Source of the DNA: JAYSFC01 sp041913505
GTDB taxonomy: Bacteria; Pseudomonadota; Gammaproteobacteria; Burkholderiales; Burkholderiaceae_C
Length of the DNA stretch: 40,674 bases
Reading direction: 5' to 3'
Assembly: GCA_041913505.1 (NCBI GenBank)
Contig: JAYSFC010000015.1
Coordinates: 1 to 40,674 of the forward strand
Positions 23,292 through 31,978 of this stretch are shown in pieces (positions within the stretch are counted from its first letter, which is position 1; each line of letters starts with the position of its first letter). A program made the translations under genes and the position numbers. The notes beneath the pieces were generated by a model, which made no database searches, had not been told where the DNA came from, and was given only the letters and a program-made list of their open reading frames with translations.

Positions 23292-23684
23292 CTAAGAAAT
23301 GCTGCCAGGGGGCTGCTTTTCCTCGGATTCCGTGGCGATTGCTGCCATCAGCGCTGTCATGCGCGGGTCTTCGCCGATCGGGGATTGGACCGTGAAGCGC
23401 ACGCCGGGGTGGCGCTCGTGCAGCGCCGCGACCAGCAGTGGCAGATCGTCGCGTGCATGGCGGCCCGTGCCCAGGAACATCGGCACTACCGTGACGTGAT
23501 CCACACCGTGCGCCAGGAGGTCGGCTACGGCTTGGGGTAGATCGGGCGTGCACAGCTCCAGGTAGGCGCAGCGCACTGGCCGGTTAGGGTGCCGTGCCGC
23601 GATCTGCTCGCGCACGGCTTCGATGGGCAGGCGCCACAGCGGGTCGCGCGAGCCGTGGGCGAAAAGGACGATGCCAGATTGCAT
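23292..23684 (-). CDS. cbiX: Sirohydrochlorin chelatase, CbiX/SirB type
   Basis: 130 residues from the ATG at 23684. The metal-site residues are His10 (LFAHGSRDP), Glu43 (YLEL) and His76 (GTGRHARDD), the same positions I recall for the ferrochelatase SirB. The product could be sirohydrochlorin with iron (siroheme) or cobalt; next to cysB, siroheme for sulfite reductase is the more likely use. It is a single short domain, as in the CbiX-short class. It lies 13 bp after lptG and 43 bp before cysB. Confidence 0.88.
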   Translation of the reverse strand: MQSGIVLFAHGSRDPLWRLPIEAVREQIAARHPNRPVRCAYLELCTPDLPQAVADLLAHGVDHVTVVPMFLGTGRHARDDLPLLVAALHERHPGVRFTVQSPIGEDPRMTALMAAIATESEEKQPPGSIS

Positions 23685-23697
23685 GGAAAAATAGGTC

Positions 23698-24804
23698 CTA
23701 GCGCCGCAGCACCAGCCAGCCAAAGGCTGCCAGAGACAGTAGCGAGTAGATCAGTCCCGGCGCTGCAGCCGTGAGCCAGGGCGACCAGTTCTGTAGGTTG
23801 CCCGCGTAGCCGAACACATTGTTCAGCAGAAAGAAGCTGATGCCCGCCATCACACCGCCGAACACATAGCCGGCGATGCCGCCGGAGCGGAAGTGCAGGT
23901 AGGCAAAGGGCAGGGCGAGCACCACCATCACGAGGCAGGAAAGGGGATAGAACACCTTGCGCCAGAACTCGATCTCGTACTTTTGCGCTGACTGGCCGTT
24001 GGCTTCGAGGTGGCGGATGTATTGAAACAGATCGATCGTGGCCATGCGATCGGGCTTGAGCAAGGCGGCCGACACCATTTCGCTGCTGATGCGCGTGGGC
24101 CAGCGCAGCGTGGGGGCGCTAATGTTTTCCACGCGTGCTTCGTTGGCGCCACTTTGCAGGAAGCGGCGCTGTTCTACCTTGGAGAGCTCCCAGGCCTGGT
24201 CTTTCGCGATGAACTGACCAGAGGCCGCCTGTATTTGCGAACCCAGCCGCCCCTCCGCATCGAATTCAAAAATGCGGATATCGAGCATGTTGCCGTCCGG
24301 CCCCAGCGCGCGCACGTTCACGGCGAAAGAATGGTCTTCCTGACGCTCCTTCAGCCAGGCTCCCGTTGCCCCGGTGGTAAGCCTCCCGAGGTAGCGGGCC
24401 TTGACGAGCTGGGCCGCCCGATCGGCCATGGGCGCCACGTAGTCGCCGATCGCGAAGGTGAAGAGCACAAAAGCTCCGCCCAGCACCAGCAGCGTGCGTA
24501 GCGCGCGCCAAGGGCCCATGCCGCTGGTGCGCATGATGGTGAATTCCGAGCTTTGTGCCAGGCTGGCCATGACGAAGATCGTTCCGATCAGCACGGTGAT
24601 GGGCAGCAGTTCGTAGAGATGGCTCGGAATCGTCAGGGCCACGATGAGCAGCGCATGCGAGAGCTGGTAGCCCCCTTCCCCCTGGTTGATCCAGCGCAGT
24701 TCGTCGAGCAGGTCGAAGAAGGAAAACAGGGCAAGAAAGCCGATGGTGACGTAGGCGACGGCAGACACCGCTTCGCGGTAGATGAAATGGCGCAAAACCT
24801 TCAC
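23698..24804 (-). CDS. lptG: LPS export ABC transporter permease LptG
   Basis: 368 residues with a GTG start that overlaps the lptF stop (GTGA). It has an N-terminal membrane half with IYREAVSAVAYVTIGFLALF, a large periplasmic beta domain in the middle (about residues 140-260) and a C-terminal three-helix bundle, as in LptG. With LptF and the ATPase LptB it forms the inner membrane pump that extracts lipopolysaccharide and hands it to LptC and LptA. The ATPase gene is not in this window. Confidence 0.95.
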   Translation of the reverse strand: MKVLRHFIYREAVSAVAYVTIGFLALFSFFDLLDELRWINQGEGGYQLSHALLIVALTIPSHLYELLPITVLIGTIFVMASLAQSSEFTIMRTSGMGPWRALRTLLVLGGAFVLFTFAIGDYVAPMADRAAQLVKARYLGRLTTGATGAWLKERQEDHSFAVNVRALGPDGNMLDIRIFEFDAEGRLGSQIQAASGQFIAKDQAWELSKVEQRRFLQSGANEARVENISAPTLRWPTRISSEMVSAALLKPDRMATIDLFQYIRHLEANGQSAQKYEIEFWRKVFYPLSCLVMVVLALPFAYLHFRSGGIAGYVFGGVMAGISFFLLNNVFGYAGNLQNWSPWLTAAAPGLIYSLLSLAAFGWLVLRR

Positions 24805-25904
24805 GGCGCGCTCCCGGTGGCAGGTTTGGCAAACAATGCGCGCAGCGACCAGCGGTTGTGCCGGATCGCCAGCACCAGCACTGCGCAGACCAGCACCCCG
24901 CCGTGCAGCAGGAGCATGAAGGGCGTGAAGCCCATGCGCCCCGCGGCGATCCAGCTCTGGCCCAGGGTCATGAGGTTGTAGTACACGATGAAGGCGAACA
25001 GGGCGATCATGAGGCTGCTGCTGCGGCCCGCGCGCGGATTGACGCTGGCTACCGCCAGCCCCAGCAGCACGAAATTGAGGGATGCCAGTGCCAGCCCCAC
25101 GCGCCAGCCGAACTCGGACAGGTTGGCCGGGTCAGGGTGTTGCAGCAGACTGTAGGTGGCAAGTGTCTTGGCAGCCTGCTCTTCGCCCGCACCCGCGGGG
25201 GACTTGCCAACGCGCGTACTGTATTCCTCGAATTCGCTGATCTTGAGCCCCGGTTTCCCGCGCGTGATTTCCACGCGCGAGCCGTTGCTGAGCAGGGCCA
25301 TGCGTTCGCCGCCCTGGATCTCAAGGCGAGCGCTGCGCGCCGAGGTGACAGACTCCTTGTCTTGCTCCGTCGCGGCAATGAACACGTTGCTGGCCGACTG
25401 ATCGTCCGGGCTGTCCTTGTCGATGAAGAAGACGCGCGAGCCGTTGGCGGATTCCTGGAATTCTCCGGGGGCGATGCGGTCCACGTCGCTGCGCTGCTCG
25501 TACTGGGTCTTGAGTTCTTGGATCTGCTGGTTGGCCCAGGGCCATACACCCAGCGCCAGCACGGCAATGACCAGCATCACGGGCCACGAGAAGCGCAGCA
25601 GCGGCCGCAATAGGCTCACGAGGCCCCGCCCGCTGGCGAACCAGATCACCATTTCGCTGTCCCGGTACATGCGCGAGAGCGACCCCACTACGGCGACGAA
25701 CAGGCTGAGGCTGAGGATGGTGGGCAACTGGCCCAGCACGGTGAACCCCATGACCAGCATCACGTCCGAGGGGTTCACATTGCCGCGCGATGCCTGGCCC
25801 AGCGTGCGGATGAGCATCATGGTCATCACCACGGTGACCAGCACCACCAGCGTCGCCCCGAAGCTGCGCGCCAGCTCCTTGCGGATAGATGAATCGAATA
25901 ACAT
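24801..25904 (-). CDS. lptF: LPS export ABC transporter permease LptF
   Basis: 367 residues from the ATG at 25904 (MLFDSSIRKELARSF); a GTG at 25922 is in frame but less likely. The fold is the same as LptG: N-terminal helices with GATLVVLVTVVMTMMLIR, a periplasmic beta domain and C-terminal helices. It pairs with LptG in the LPS transporter. The start lies only 23 bp from the divergent pepA start, so each promoter must sit in the other gene or within this small gap. The four-base overlap with lptG implies translational coupling. Confidence 0.95.
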   Translation of the reverse strand: MLFDSSIRKELARSFGATLVVLVTVVMTMMLIRTLGQASRGNVNPSDVMLVMGFTVLGQLPTILSLSLFVAVVGSLSRMYRDSEMVIWFASGRGLVSLLRPLLRFSWPVMLVIAVLALGVWPWANQQIQELKTQYEQRSDVDRIAPGEFQESANGSRVFFIDKDSPDDQSASNVFIAATEQDKESVTSARSARLEIQGGERMALLSNGSRVEITRGKPGLKISEFEEYSTRVGKSPAGAGEEQAAKTLATYSLLQHPDPANLSEFGWRVGLALASLNFVLLGLAVASVNPRAGRSSSLMIALFAFIVYYNLMTLGQSWIAAGRMGFTPFMLLLHGGVLVCAVLVLAIRHNRWSLRALFAKPATGSAP

Positions 25905-25927
25905 TGGCTCGAAGGAAAACACCGATT

Positions 25928-27421
25928 ATGAACTTTGATCTCAAGGCGCTGGCGCTGCCCGATGCCGCCACCGAGAAGTGCGATCTGCTGGTGCTGCTGA
26001 TTGGCGAGGAATTCCAGGCGGGGCGCGATGCTCTGTCGGCCCTGGTGGCGCATGCGCTCAAGAACAAGGACCTGGAAACCAAGCCCGGCAAGTCCTTGCA
26101 GTTGTACCAGGTGCCCGCCATCGCGGCTCGGCGTGTGGTGCTGCTCGGCATGGGCAACGGCTCTGCCAGGTCGGTGCGCCAGGCCATCCAGTCTTGTGCC
26201 GCCGTTCTCAAGGGGCCGGCCATTAAACGGGCCGTGGTGTGCTTTGCCGCTGCAACCCAGCCCGAGGCCGTAGGCGCTGCAGTGCAGTCCGTGGCGGAGG
26301 CCGCCTATGTGTACACCACCACCAAGCCCAAGGCCGAAGCCAGCGTGCTAGCCCGCGTGACGATCGGCGTGGCTGACAAGGCCGCGGCCCAGGCCGCGTT
26401 TGCGCGGGGTGCAGCCCTGGTGGCCGGGGTCGGATTGGCGCGCGAGTGGGCGAATCGGCCCGCCAACCATGCGACCCCCACACTGCTGGCCGAGGCCGCC
26501 CAAGCGCTGGGAAAGCACGCCAGGATGCAATGCAAGGTGCTGGGCCTGGCCGAGGTGTCCAAGCTGGGCATGGGTGCGTTCATGGCCGTGGCGCGGGGGT
26601 CGGAGGAGCCGCTGCGTTTCATTGAGCTGCGCTACAACGGCGCGGCCAAGGCGGAGGCTCCCGTGGTGCTCGTCGGCAAGGGCATCACCTTCGATACCGG
26701 GGGGATTTCGCTCAAGCCTGCGGCCGAGATGGATGAGATGAAGTTCGATATGGGCGGCGCCGCGAGCGTGCTCGGCGTATTCCGTGCCCTGGCCGAGCTG
26801 CAGCCTACTATCAATGTGGTGGGCTTGATCCCGGCTTGCGAGAACATGCCCGATGGCCGCGCAGTCAAGCCTGGCGATGTGGTGACGAGCATGAGCGGCC
26901 AGACGATCGAAATCCTCAACACCGATGCCGAAGGGCGCCTGGTGCTGTGCGATGCGCTGACTTATGCGGCCCGTTTCAAGCCTGCGGCAGTGATCGACAT
27001 CGCCACCCTCACGGGGGCGTGCGTGATCGCCCTGGGGGGCGTTCGCAGCGGTTTGTTCGCCACAGACGACGCGCTGGCCGCGGGTTTGCAGTCTGCCGGA
27101 GAGGCTGCCCAAGACCTCTGCTGGCGCATGCCCCTGGACGAAGACTACGCCGAAGGGCTCAAGAGCCCGTTTGCTGATGTGGCGAATGTCGCGGGACGCG
27201 CAGGCGGGGCCGTGACGGCTGCCAAGTTCCTGCAGCGTTTCGTGGGTGAGACGCCGTGGGCGCATCTCGACATCGCAGGCACGGCCTGGAAGAGTGGTGC
27301 GGCCAAGGGCGGCACGGGGCGCCCCGTGGGCCTGCTCGTGCACTACCTGCTCGACCGGGCTGCCAAACCGGCGCCGGCGGCGGTTCGCAAGGCGCGCACT
27401 GTGCGTTCGCGTACGGCCTGA
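25928..27421 (+). CDS. pepA: Leucyl aminopeptidase (M17)
   Basis: 497 residues, typical for M17 enzymes. It cleaves N-terminal residues from peptides with two metal ions; in E. coli PepA also binds DNA in Xer recombination and carAB control. The active-site signature is complete: GKGITFDTGG with Lys251 and Asp256, Asp274 further on, and NTDAEGRL with Asp333 and Glu335. The spacing of the catalytic lysine and aspartate equals that of E. coli PepA. The start chosen is the ATG at 25928, with a weak AAGGA further upstream. It heads a pepA-holC-small-gene operon, divergent from lptF. Confidence 0.95.
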   Translation: MNFDLKALALPDAATEKCDLLVLLIGEEFQAGRDALSALVAHALKNKDLETKPGKSLQLYQVPAIAARRVVLLGMGNGSARSVRQAIQSCAAVLKGPAIKRAVVCFAAATQPEAVGAAVQSVAEAAYVYTTTKPKAEASVLARVTIGVADKAAAQAAFARGAALVAGVGLAREWANRPANHATPTLLAEAAQALGKHARMQCKVLGLAEVSKLGMGAFMAVARGSEEPLRFIELRYNGAAKAEAPVVLVGKGITFDTGGISLKPAAEMDEMKFDMGGAASVLGVFRALAELQPTINVVGLIPACENMPDGRAVKPGDVVTSMSGQTIEILNTDAEGRLVLCDALTYAARFKPAAVIDIATLTGACVIALGGVRSGLFATDDALAAGLQSAGEAAQDLCWRMPLDEDYAEGLKSPFADVANVAGRAGGAVTAAKFLQRFVGETPWAHLDIAGTAWKSGAAKGGTGRPVGLLVHYLLDRAAKPAPAAVRKARTVRSRTA

Positions 27422-27434
27422 AGGAGTCTTTGGC

Positions 27435-27869
27435 GTGCCCGAGATCGCCTTCCATTTCAACGCGCCGGACAAGCTGGCCTACGCTTGCCGCTTCGCGCGC
27501 AAAGCGCTGCGCAGCGATGCGCGCGTGGTGATCGTCGGCCCCGCACCGGCGCTGCAGGCTCTGGATGGAATGCTGTGGAACCTGGCGCCGCAGGACTTCG
27601 TTGCCCATGCATTGCAGGGGTGCGATCCCGAACTGTGGAATGTCTCGCCCGTGGTACTGGCGCAGGACACGCGCGGCGCGCCGCACGAGGACGTGTTGCT
27701 GAATCTCGGCGCGCAGGTGCCCGAGGGCTTTGAGCGTTTCGGCCGGGTGGTGGAAGTCGTCAGCGCTCAGGACGAGGTAGACCGGGGCCAGGCACGTGGG
27801 CGTTGGCGACAGTACCAGGCGCGGGGCTATGACATCGTGCGCCATGATCTGGTTTTGAAGGGGGGGTGA
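27435..27869 (+). CDS. holC: DNA polymerase III chi subunit
   Basis: 144 residues with a GTG start at 27435 and the ribosome site AAGGAG at 27421-27426, which begins on the last base of the pepA stop codon. The chi fold is visible in IAFHFNAPDKLAYACRFARK, with later VVEVVSAQDEVDRGQARGRW. Chi joins the clamp loader to single-stranded DNA binding protein. The order pepA-holC is standard in proteobacteria. Only 3 bp separate its stop from the next gene. Confidence 0.92.
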   Translation: MPEIAFHFNAPDKLAYACRFARKALRSDARVVIVGPAPALQALDGMLWNLAPQDFVAHALQGCDPELWNVSPVVLAQDTRGAPHEDVLLNLGAQVPEGFERFGRVVEVVSAQDEVDRGQARGRWRQYQARGYDIVRHDLVLKGG

Positions 27870-27872
27870 CCC

Positions 27873-28232
27873 ATGTCCATGTCTCCCAAGACTCCGCCCC
27901 GCTTTGTGCCCACCCTCACCGAGGTGGTGCACGATGCGGGTGCCTCCTTGGTGCGCACGCCTGCACCAGCGATGCCGCCGCCTGCCGCGGTGCCCGCCGC
28001 CGCGGCCGCCTTGCGGCTGTCCGACGACATCGAAGAGCACCTGATCCACCGTGTCATGCAGCGTGTGGACCTGGTGCTCGACCAGCGGCTGCGCGAGGCC
28101 ATTGCCACCGTGGTGCAGGAGCAAACCCGCTCCATGGTGCCGCGCCTGCGCGAGGAGGTGGAATCGGTGGTGCGCCATGCCGTGTATGAGGCTGTGGCGC
28201 AGGAACTCGCGGGCGAAGCCGCCAGGGGTTGA
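27873..28232 (+). CDS. Small protein downstream of holC, DUF2486-like
   Basis: 119 residues. The first half is Pro/Ala-rich and low complexity (about residues 28-47), and the second half is a predicted amphipathic helix region with EEHLIHRVMQRVDLVL and RLREAIATVVQEQTRSM. No enzymatic motif or signal peptide is seen. The position immediately after holC and the composition recall the DUF2486 proteins of Burkholderiales, whose function is unknown. It is probably co-transcribed with holC (3-bp gap). Its codon use matches its neighbours, so I accept it as real. Confidence 0.7.
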   Translation: MSMSPKTPPRFVPTLTEVVHDAGASLVRTPAPAMPPPAAVPAAAAALRLSDDIEEHLIHRVMQRVDLVLDQRLREAIATVVQEQTRSMVPRLREEVESVVRHAVYEAVAQELAGEAARG

Positions 28233-28293
28233 GGCACAGTTTTACGGCAGTTTCCTTGGACGGACCGAGGGGCAGCTGTCGCAGATCAGGATG

Positions 28294-28310
28294 ACAGGGT
28301 ATTCCCCTGT
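28294..28310. promoter_or_regulatory. 6-bp inverted repeat upstream of the LivJ-like gene
   Basis: ACAGGG-TATTC-CCCTGT is a perfect dyad in the 193-bp gap between the holC operon and the LivJ-like gene. There is no T-run after it, so it is unlikely to be a strong terminator and could be an operator. Apart from this dyad and an AT-rich stretch near 28378-28410, I see nothing clear in the gap. Confidence 0.3.
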
Positions 28311-28425
28311 GGTTTCCGCCCCATGTCATCGTGTTCCCTAGTGATCTGGCCCACAAATTGCGATATGTTCGCCAGCGTTGAGACACAACAATATTTTCTC
28401 AGCGCCCATCTTTTTGGAGATTCAT

Positions 28426-29556
28426 ATGCAATTGAAGTTGAAACTGACCGTGGTTGCCGCTATCGCGGCTATTGCCGGCATGGCCTCTGCACAAGAACAG
28501 GTGGTCAAAATCGGTCATGTGGCTCCAGTTTCCGGACCTCAAGCCCACTACGGCAAGGACAACGAAAACGGCGCGCGCATGGCTATCGAGGAGCTCAATG
28601 CGCAGGGCGTGACGATCGGGGGCAAGAAGATCAAGTTCGAACTGGTGGCCGAAGATGACGGCGCCGATCCCAAGCAGGGCACGGCGGCGGCTCAGAAGCT
28701 GTGCGATGCCAAGGTGGCCGGCGTGGTGGGCCACCTGAACTCGGGCACGACGATCCCTGCTGCGAAGGTCTACAACGACTGCGGCATTCCCCACGTGACG
28801 GGCGCTGCCACCAACCCTGCGCTGACCAAGCCTGGCTACAAGACCACGTTCCGCATCATCGCCAACGATAATGCGCTGGGCGCAGGGCTGGCTGGCTATG
28901 CGGCGAACACGCTCAAGCTCAAGACCGTGGCCGTGATCGACGACCGCACGGCCTATGGGCAGGGCGTGGCAGACGTGTTCAAGAAGACCGCCGGTACGCT
29001 GGGCATGAAGGTGGTGGACGAGCAGTTCACGACCGACAAGGCCACCGACTTCATGGCCATTCTGACGGCCATCAAGGCCAAGAACCCTGATGCCATCTTC
29101 TACGGCGGCATGGACCCTCAAGCCGGCCCGATGCTGCGCCAGATGGAGCAGCTGGGCATGACCAATGTGAAGTACTTCGGCGGCGACGGCATCTGCACGT
29201 CTGAAATCGCCAAGCTGTCGGCGGGTGCCAAGACGCTGTCCAACGTGGTCTGCGCCGAGGGCGGTGCGTCGCTCGCCAAGATGCCTGGCGGCACGGCCTG
29301 GAAGGCCAAGTACGACGCCAAGTATCCGAATCAGTTCCAGGTGTACAGCCCTTACACCTACGATGCGACCATGCTGCTGGCCGATGCCATGAAGCGTGCT
29401 AACTCGTGGGATCCCAAGGTGTATATCCCCGAGCTGCAGAAGTCCAACTTCAAGGGTGTGACCGCGAATATCGCATTCGAGCCCAACGGCGAGCTGAAGA
29501 ACCCCGCCATTACCCTGTACGTGTACAAGGACGGCAAGAAGACGCCGCTGAATTGA
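28426..29556 (+). CDS. livJ: Branched-chain amino acid ABC transporter substrate-binding protein
   Basis: 376 residues from the ATG at 28426, with GGAGA upstream. A clean signal peptide (about 1-22, cleaved after SASA-type GMASA) precedes QEQVVKIGHVAPVSGPQAHYGKDN, the start of the Leu/Ile/Val-binding fold. The next family motif is GHLNSGTTIPAAKVY, the region that contacts the amino acid backbone, then AAATNP-like GAATNPALT. No permease or ATPase genes are next to it, so it serves a transporter encoded elsewhere. A strong terminator follows 20 bp after the stop, so it appears to be a single-gene unit, perhaps highly expressed. Confidence 0.92.
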   Translation: MQLKLKLTVVAAIAAIAGMASAQEQVVKIGHVAPVSGPQAHYGKDNENGARMAIEELNAQGVTIGGKKIKFELVAEDDGADPKQGTAAAQKLCDAKVAGVVGHLNSGTTIPAAKVYNDCGIPHVTGAATNPALTKPGYKTTFRIIANDNALGAGLAGYAANTLKLKTVAVIDDRTAYGQGVADVFKKTAGTLGMKVVDEQFTTDKATDFMAILTAIKAKNPDAIFYGGMDPQAGPMLRQMEQLGMTNVKYFGGDGICTSEIAKLSAGAKTLSNVVCAEGGASLAKMPGGTAWKAKYDAKYPNQFQVYSPYTYDATMLLADAMKRANSWDPKVYIPELQKSNFKGVTANIAFEPNGELKNPAITLYVYKDGKKTPLN

Positions 29557-29575
29557 TCGGTATCTTGTCGCAAGC

Positions 29576-29608
29576 AAAAGGGCTTCTCTCACGAGAAGCC
29601 CTTTTTTT
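29576..29608 (+). terminator. Rho-independent terminator after livJ-like gene
   Basis: A perfect stem of 13 bp (AAAAGGGCTTCTC paired with GAGAAGCCCTTTT), a TCAC loop and a run of seven T. Its A-run on the left also makes it usable in the other direction, for the convergent dehydrogenase gene. Confidence 0.95.
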
Positions 29609-29626
29609 ATGAGCGCACCATGATGG

Positions 29627-30634
29627 TCATCGGCGTACTTGCAGCGCGCCGGGATTCACGATATTCGTGGGGGTGCCGCGAATATAGTTGATGACGTTGT
29701 CGAATGCAGCGCCGAAATACAGCTCATAGCTGTCTTGCTCGACATACCCAATATGGGGCGTGCAAATGCAGTTTTCGAGCCGCAATAGGGCATGGCCTTG
29801 CAGAATGGGCTCGCTCTCGAACACGTCAACAGCCGCCATGCCGGGGCGGCCTCGGTTAAGTGCGGCAATGAGTGCATCCGGCTCAATGAGTTCTGCGCGC
29901 GACGTGTTGACCAGCAGCGCCGTGGGCTTCATGAGCGACAGATCTTCCAGCGTGATCAGGCCCTGCGTTTCCTCGTTCAGGCGCAGGTGCAGCGAGACGA
30001 CATCGCATTGCGAGAAGAAGTCTTCGCGCGTGCTGGCCACTTGGCAGCCATCGGCCAGAGCTTGGGCCCGCGAGGCCTCCCTTCCCCAGATGCGCACGTT
30101 CATGCCAAAAGCGCGGCCGTAGCCTGCGACGATCTGGCCGATGCGCCCATAGCCCCAGATACCGAGCGTTTTGCCGCGCAGCACACTGCCTACGCCAAAA
30201 TTGGAAGGCATGGAGGCCGCACGCAGGCCTGATTGCTGCCAGGCGCCGTGCTTGAGGTTGGCAATGTACTGGGGCAGCCGCCGCATGGCTGCCATGATGA
30301 GCGCCCAGGTCAGTTCTGCGGGGGCCACGGGGGAGCCTACGCCTTCGGCCACGGCGACTCCACGCTCGGTGCAGGCGGCGACATCCACATGCGAGCCCAC
30401 CTTGCCGGTTTGGGCAATGAGCTTGAGCCGTGGCAGCTTCTCGATGAGTTGGCGGGTGATGTGGGTGCGCTCGCGGATCAGCACGATGATGTCGGCATCC
30501 CGCAGGCGCACGGACAATTGCCCCAGACCCTTGACGGTATTCGTGTAAACCTTGGCGGAATAGGCGTCCAGCCGGGTTGCACAGTGCAGCTTGCGGACTG
30601 CATCTTGGTAGTCGTCAAGGATCACGATGTTCAT
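29627..30634 (-). CDS. D-2-hydroxyacid dehydrogenase, NAD-dependent
   Basis: 335 residues. The NAD-binding motif is GIWGYGRIG, and the catalytic Arg, Glu and His are seen in NTSRAELI, VDVFESEPI and CTPHIGYVEQ. The family includes phosphoglycerate, glyoxylate and phenylpyruvate reductases; this protein lacks the ACT domain of SerA and cannot be assigned a substrate. It converges on the LivJ-like gene with the terminator between them. Confidence 0.88.
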   Translation of the reverse strand: MNIVILDDYQDAVRKLHCATRLDAYSAKVYTNTVKGLGQLSVRLRDADIIVLIRERTHITRQLIEKLPRLKLIAQTGKVGSHVDVAACTERGVAVAEGVGSPVAPAELTWALIMAAMRRLPQYIANLKHGAWQQSGLRAASMPSNFGVGSVLRGKTLGIWGYGRIGQIVAGYGRAFGMNVRIWGREASRAQALADGCQVASTREDFFSQCDVVSLHLRLNEETQGLITLEDLSLMKPTALLVNTSRAELIEPDALIAALNRGRPGMAAVDVFESEPILQGHALLRLENCICTPHIGYVEQDSYELYFGAAFDNVINYIRGTPTNIVNPGALQVRR

Positions 30635-30773
30635 GCCGACATTGTGCCTTGGCTGCGGGCAGCGGCCGCTGCAACAAGGGGTAAGGCTCCAGGGGCTGTC
30701 ACCTATTAGGGGGCCGTCAGGGCATCCTTTGCAGGGCGGAGTGTGTTAGCAAACGCGGCCGAAGTCCGTGGTA

Positions 30774-31094
30774 TCAATGGCAGGTCTGCTCGCGCAAGGC
30801 CAATCGGTCGAGTTCGGCACACACATCGGCCATGCGCCCGGCGATGACCAGGCGGCCCGAGCCACCGGGCTTGCCGCCGTCGAGCACGCGCACCACGCGC
30901 ACGGGTCCGCGCACCACGCGCGTCTGCCGTGGCAACCCGCCTTGGGGATGCACGGGCTGAGAGGGCTCGGAGGGCCCGGAACGCATGCTCGCGGGAGCGG
31001 ATGCTGCGCGCCGTTCCGGCAGGTGTACGAGCCAGCGTGCCAGCGCATGCAAGGCAGAGGGTAGGGTGGACAGAGAGTGCAAGGCAATTCCCAT
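30774..31094 (-). CDS. Small conserved-looking protein downstream of lexA
   Basis: 106 residues from the ATG at 31094, preceded by GGAG at a good distance; the open frame continues to 31187 but without support. The N-terminal half is basic and Pro/Ser-rich, and the C-terminal half has RVVRVLDGGKPGGSGRLVIA and GRMADVCAELDRLALREQ, which I recall, without checking, from other Burkholderiales. No domain with a known function is apparent. It follows lexA on the same strand with a 133-bp gap. SulA would be a tempting guess from this position, but the sequence does not resemble it. Confidence 0.6.
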   Translation of the reverse strand: MGIALHSLSTLPSALHALARWLVHLPERRAASAPASMRSGPSEPSQPVHPQGGLPRQTRVVRGPVRVVRVLDGGKPGGSGRLVIAGRMADVCAELDRLALREQTCH

Positions 31095-31227
31095 GTGAAA
31101 ACTCCAAAGGCAAGGGGTGAACACAGGCAGGATTGCGAAGACAAGGCACCATCCAGGGTTGGTGGGCGACGTGATCGCGCCCGCCAAACGCCCGCCACCT
31201 GGAAGGTGCGCCGCGCGTTGCGCGGGC

Positions 31228-31902
31228 TTACATGAGCATGGTGTTGCGGATCAGGCCGACGGCCAGGCCCTCGATCTCGAAAGGCTCGCCGGGCTGAACG
31301 GTGATCACGGGGTAGTCGGGGTTCTCGGGCAGCAGTTCGATGCCTGCCGCAGTGCGCCGCAGCCGTTTCACGGTCACGTCGTCGCCCAGACGGGCGACGA
31401 TGATCTGGCCGTTGCGTGCCTCGCGGGTGGCCTGCACGGCCAGCAGGTCGCCGTCCATGATGCCGGCATCGCGCATGGACATGCCGCGCACCTTGAGCAA
31501 GTAGTCGGGCTTGTGCTGGAACAGGCTGCCCTCCACGCAATAGGTCTGGTCCACATGTTCCTGGGCGAGAATGGGCGAGCCGGCGGCGACGCGGCCCACC
31601 AGCGGCAGCACGAGCTGGGCGAGCCCGGGAATCGGCAGATTGAACTGGGTGCCGCGCGCGGCATTGATGGAACGCACGGTGTCGCTGCGCAGCCGGATGC
31701 CGCGCGAGGTGCCGCTCACGAGTTCGATGACGCCCTTGCGGGCCAGGGCCTGCAGGTGCTCTTCAGCGGCGTTGGCTGACTTGAAGCCCAGCTCGGCCGC
31801 AATTTCGGCCCGGGTGGGCGGCGCGCCGGTGCGGGCGATGGCGGACTGAATCAGGTCCAGGATCTGCTGCTGGCGGGCGGTGAGCTTGGGGTTGTCGAGC
31901 AT
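31228..31902 (-). CDS. lexA: SOS repressor LexA
   Basis: 224 residues. The N-terminal winged helix (about 1-72) contains PPTRAEIAAELGFKSANAAEEH. The self-cleavage site is Ala107-Gly108, and the catalytic pair is Ser142 (GMSMRDAG) and Lys179 (VTVKRL), with the same spacing as in E. coli LexA. On RecA activation it cleaves itself and derepresses DNA repair genes. Two LexA boxes lie upstream, so it autoregulates. Ribosome site GGGAG precedes the ATG at 31902. Confidence 0.96.
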   Translation of the reverse strand: MLDNPKLTARQQQILDLIQSAIARTGAPPTRAEIAAELGFKSANAAEEHLQALARKGVIELVSGTSRGIRLRSDTVRSINAARGTQFNLPIPGLAQLVLPLVGRVAAGSPILAQEHVDQTYCVEGSLFQHKPDYLLKVRGMSMRDAGIMDGDLLAVQATREARNGQIIVARLGDDVTVKRLRRTAAGIELLPENPDYPVITVQPGEPFEIEGLAVGLIRNTMLM

Positions 31903-31932
31903 GGCGGCTCCCGTGCGTGGATGGTGGATGAA

Positions 31933-31948
31933 CTGGTTTTTAATCCAG
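31933..31948. promoter_or_regulatory. LexA box 1
   Basis: CTGGTTTTTAATCCAG fits the CTG-N10-CAG consensus. It is the box nearer to lexA, 31 bp from its start codon. Confidence 0.8.
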
Positions 31949-31951
31949 TAA

Positions 31952-31967
31952 CTGTATTTTTATTCAG
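31952..31967. promoter_or_regulatory. LexA box 2
   Basis: CTGTATTTTTATTCAG is close to the full consensus CTGTATATATATACAG. It lies 3 bp from box 1 (19 bp centre to centre, nearly two helix turns) and 12-17 bp from the ansA start, where a bound repressor would block that gene too. Confidence 0.88.
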
Positions 31968-31978
31968 TTTTTCGGGAG

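Noticed and set aside
31095..31187. Extended N-terminus (about 31 residues) of the small gene after lexA
   Set aside because: The ATG at 31094 has a well-spaced GGAG; the extension looks like non-coding gap.
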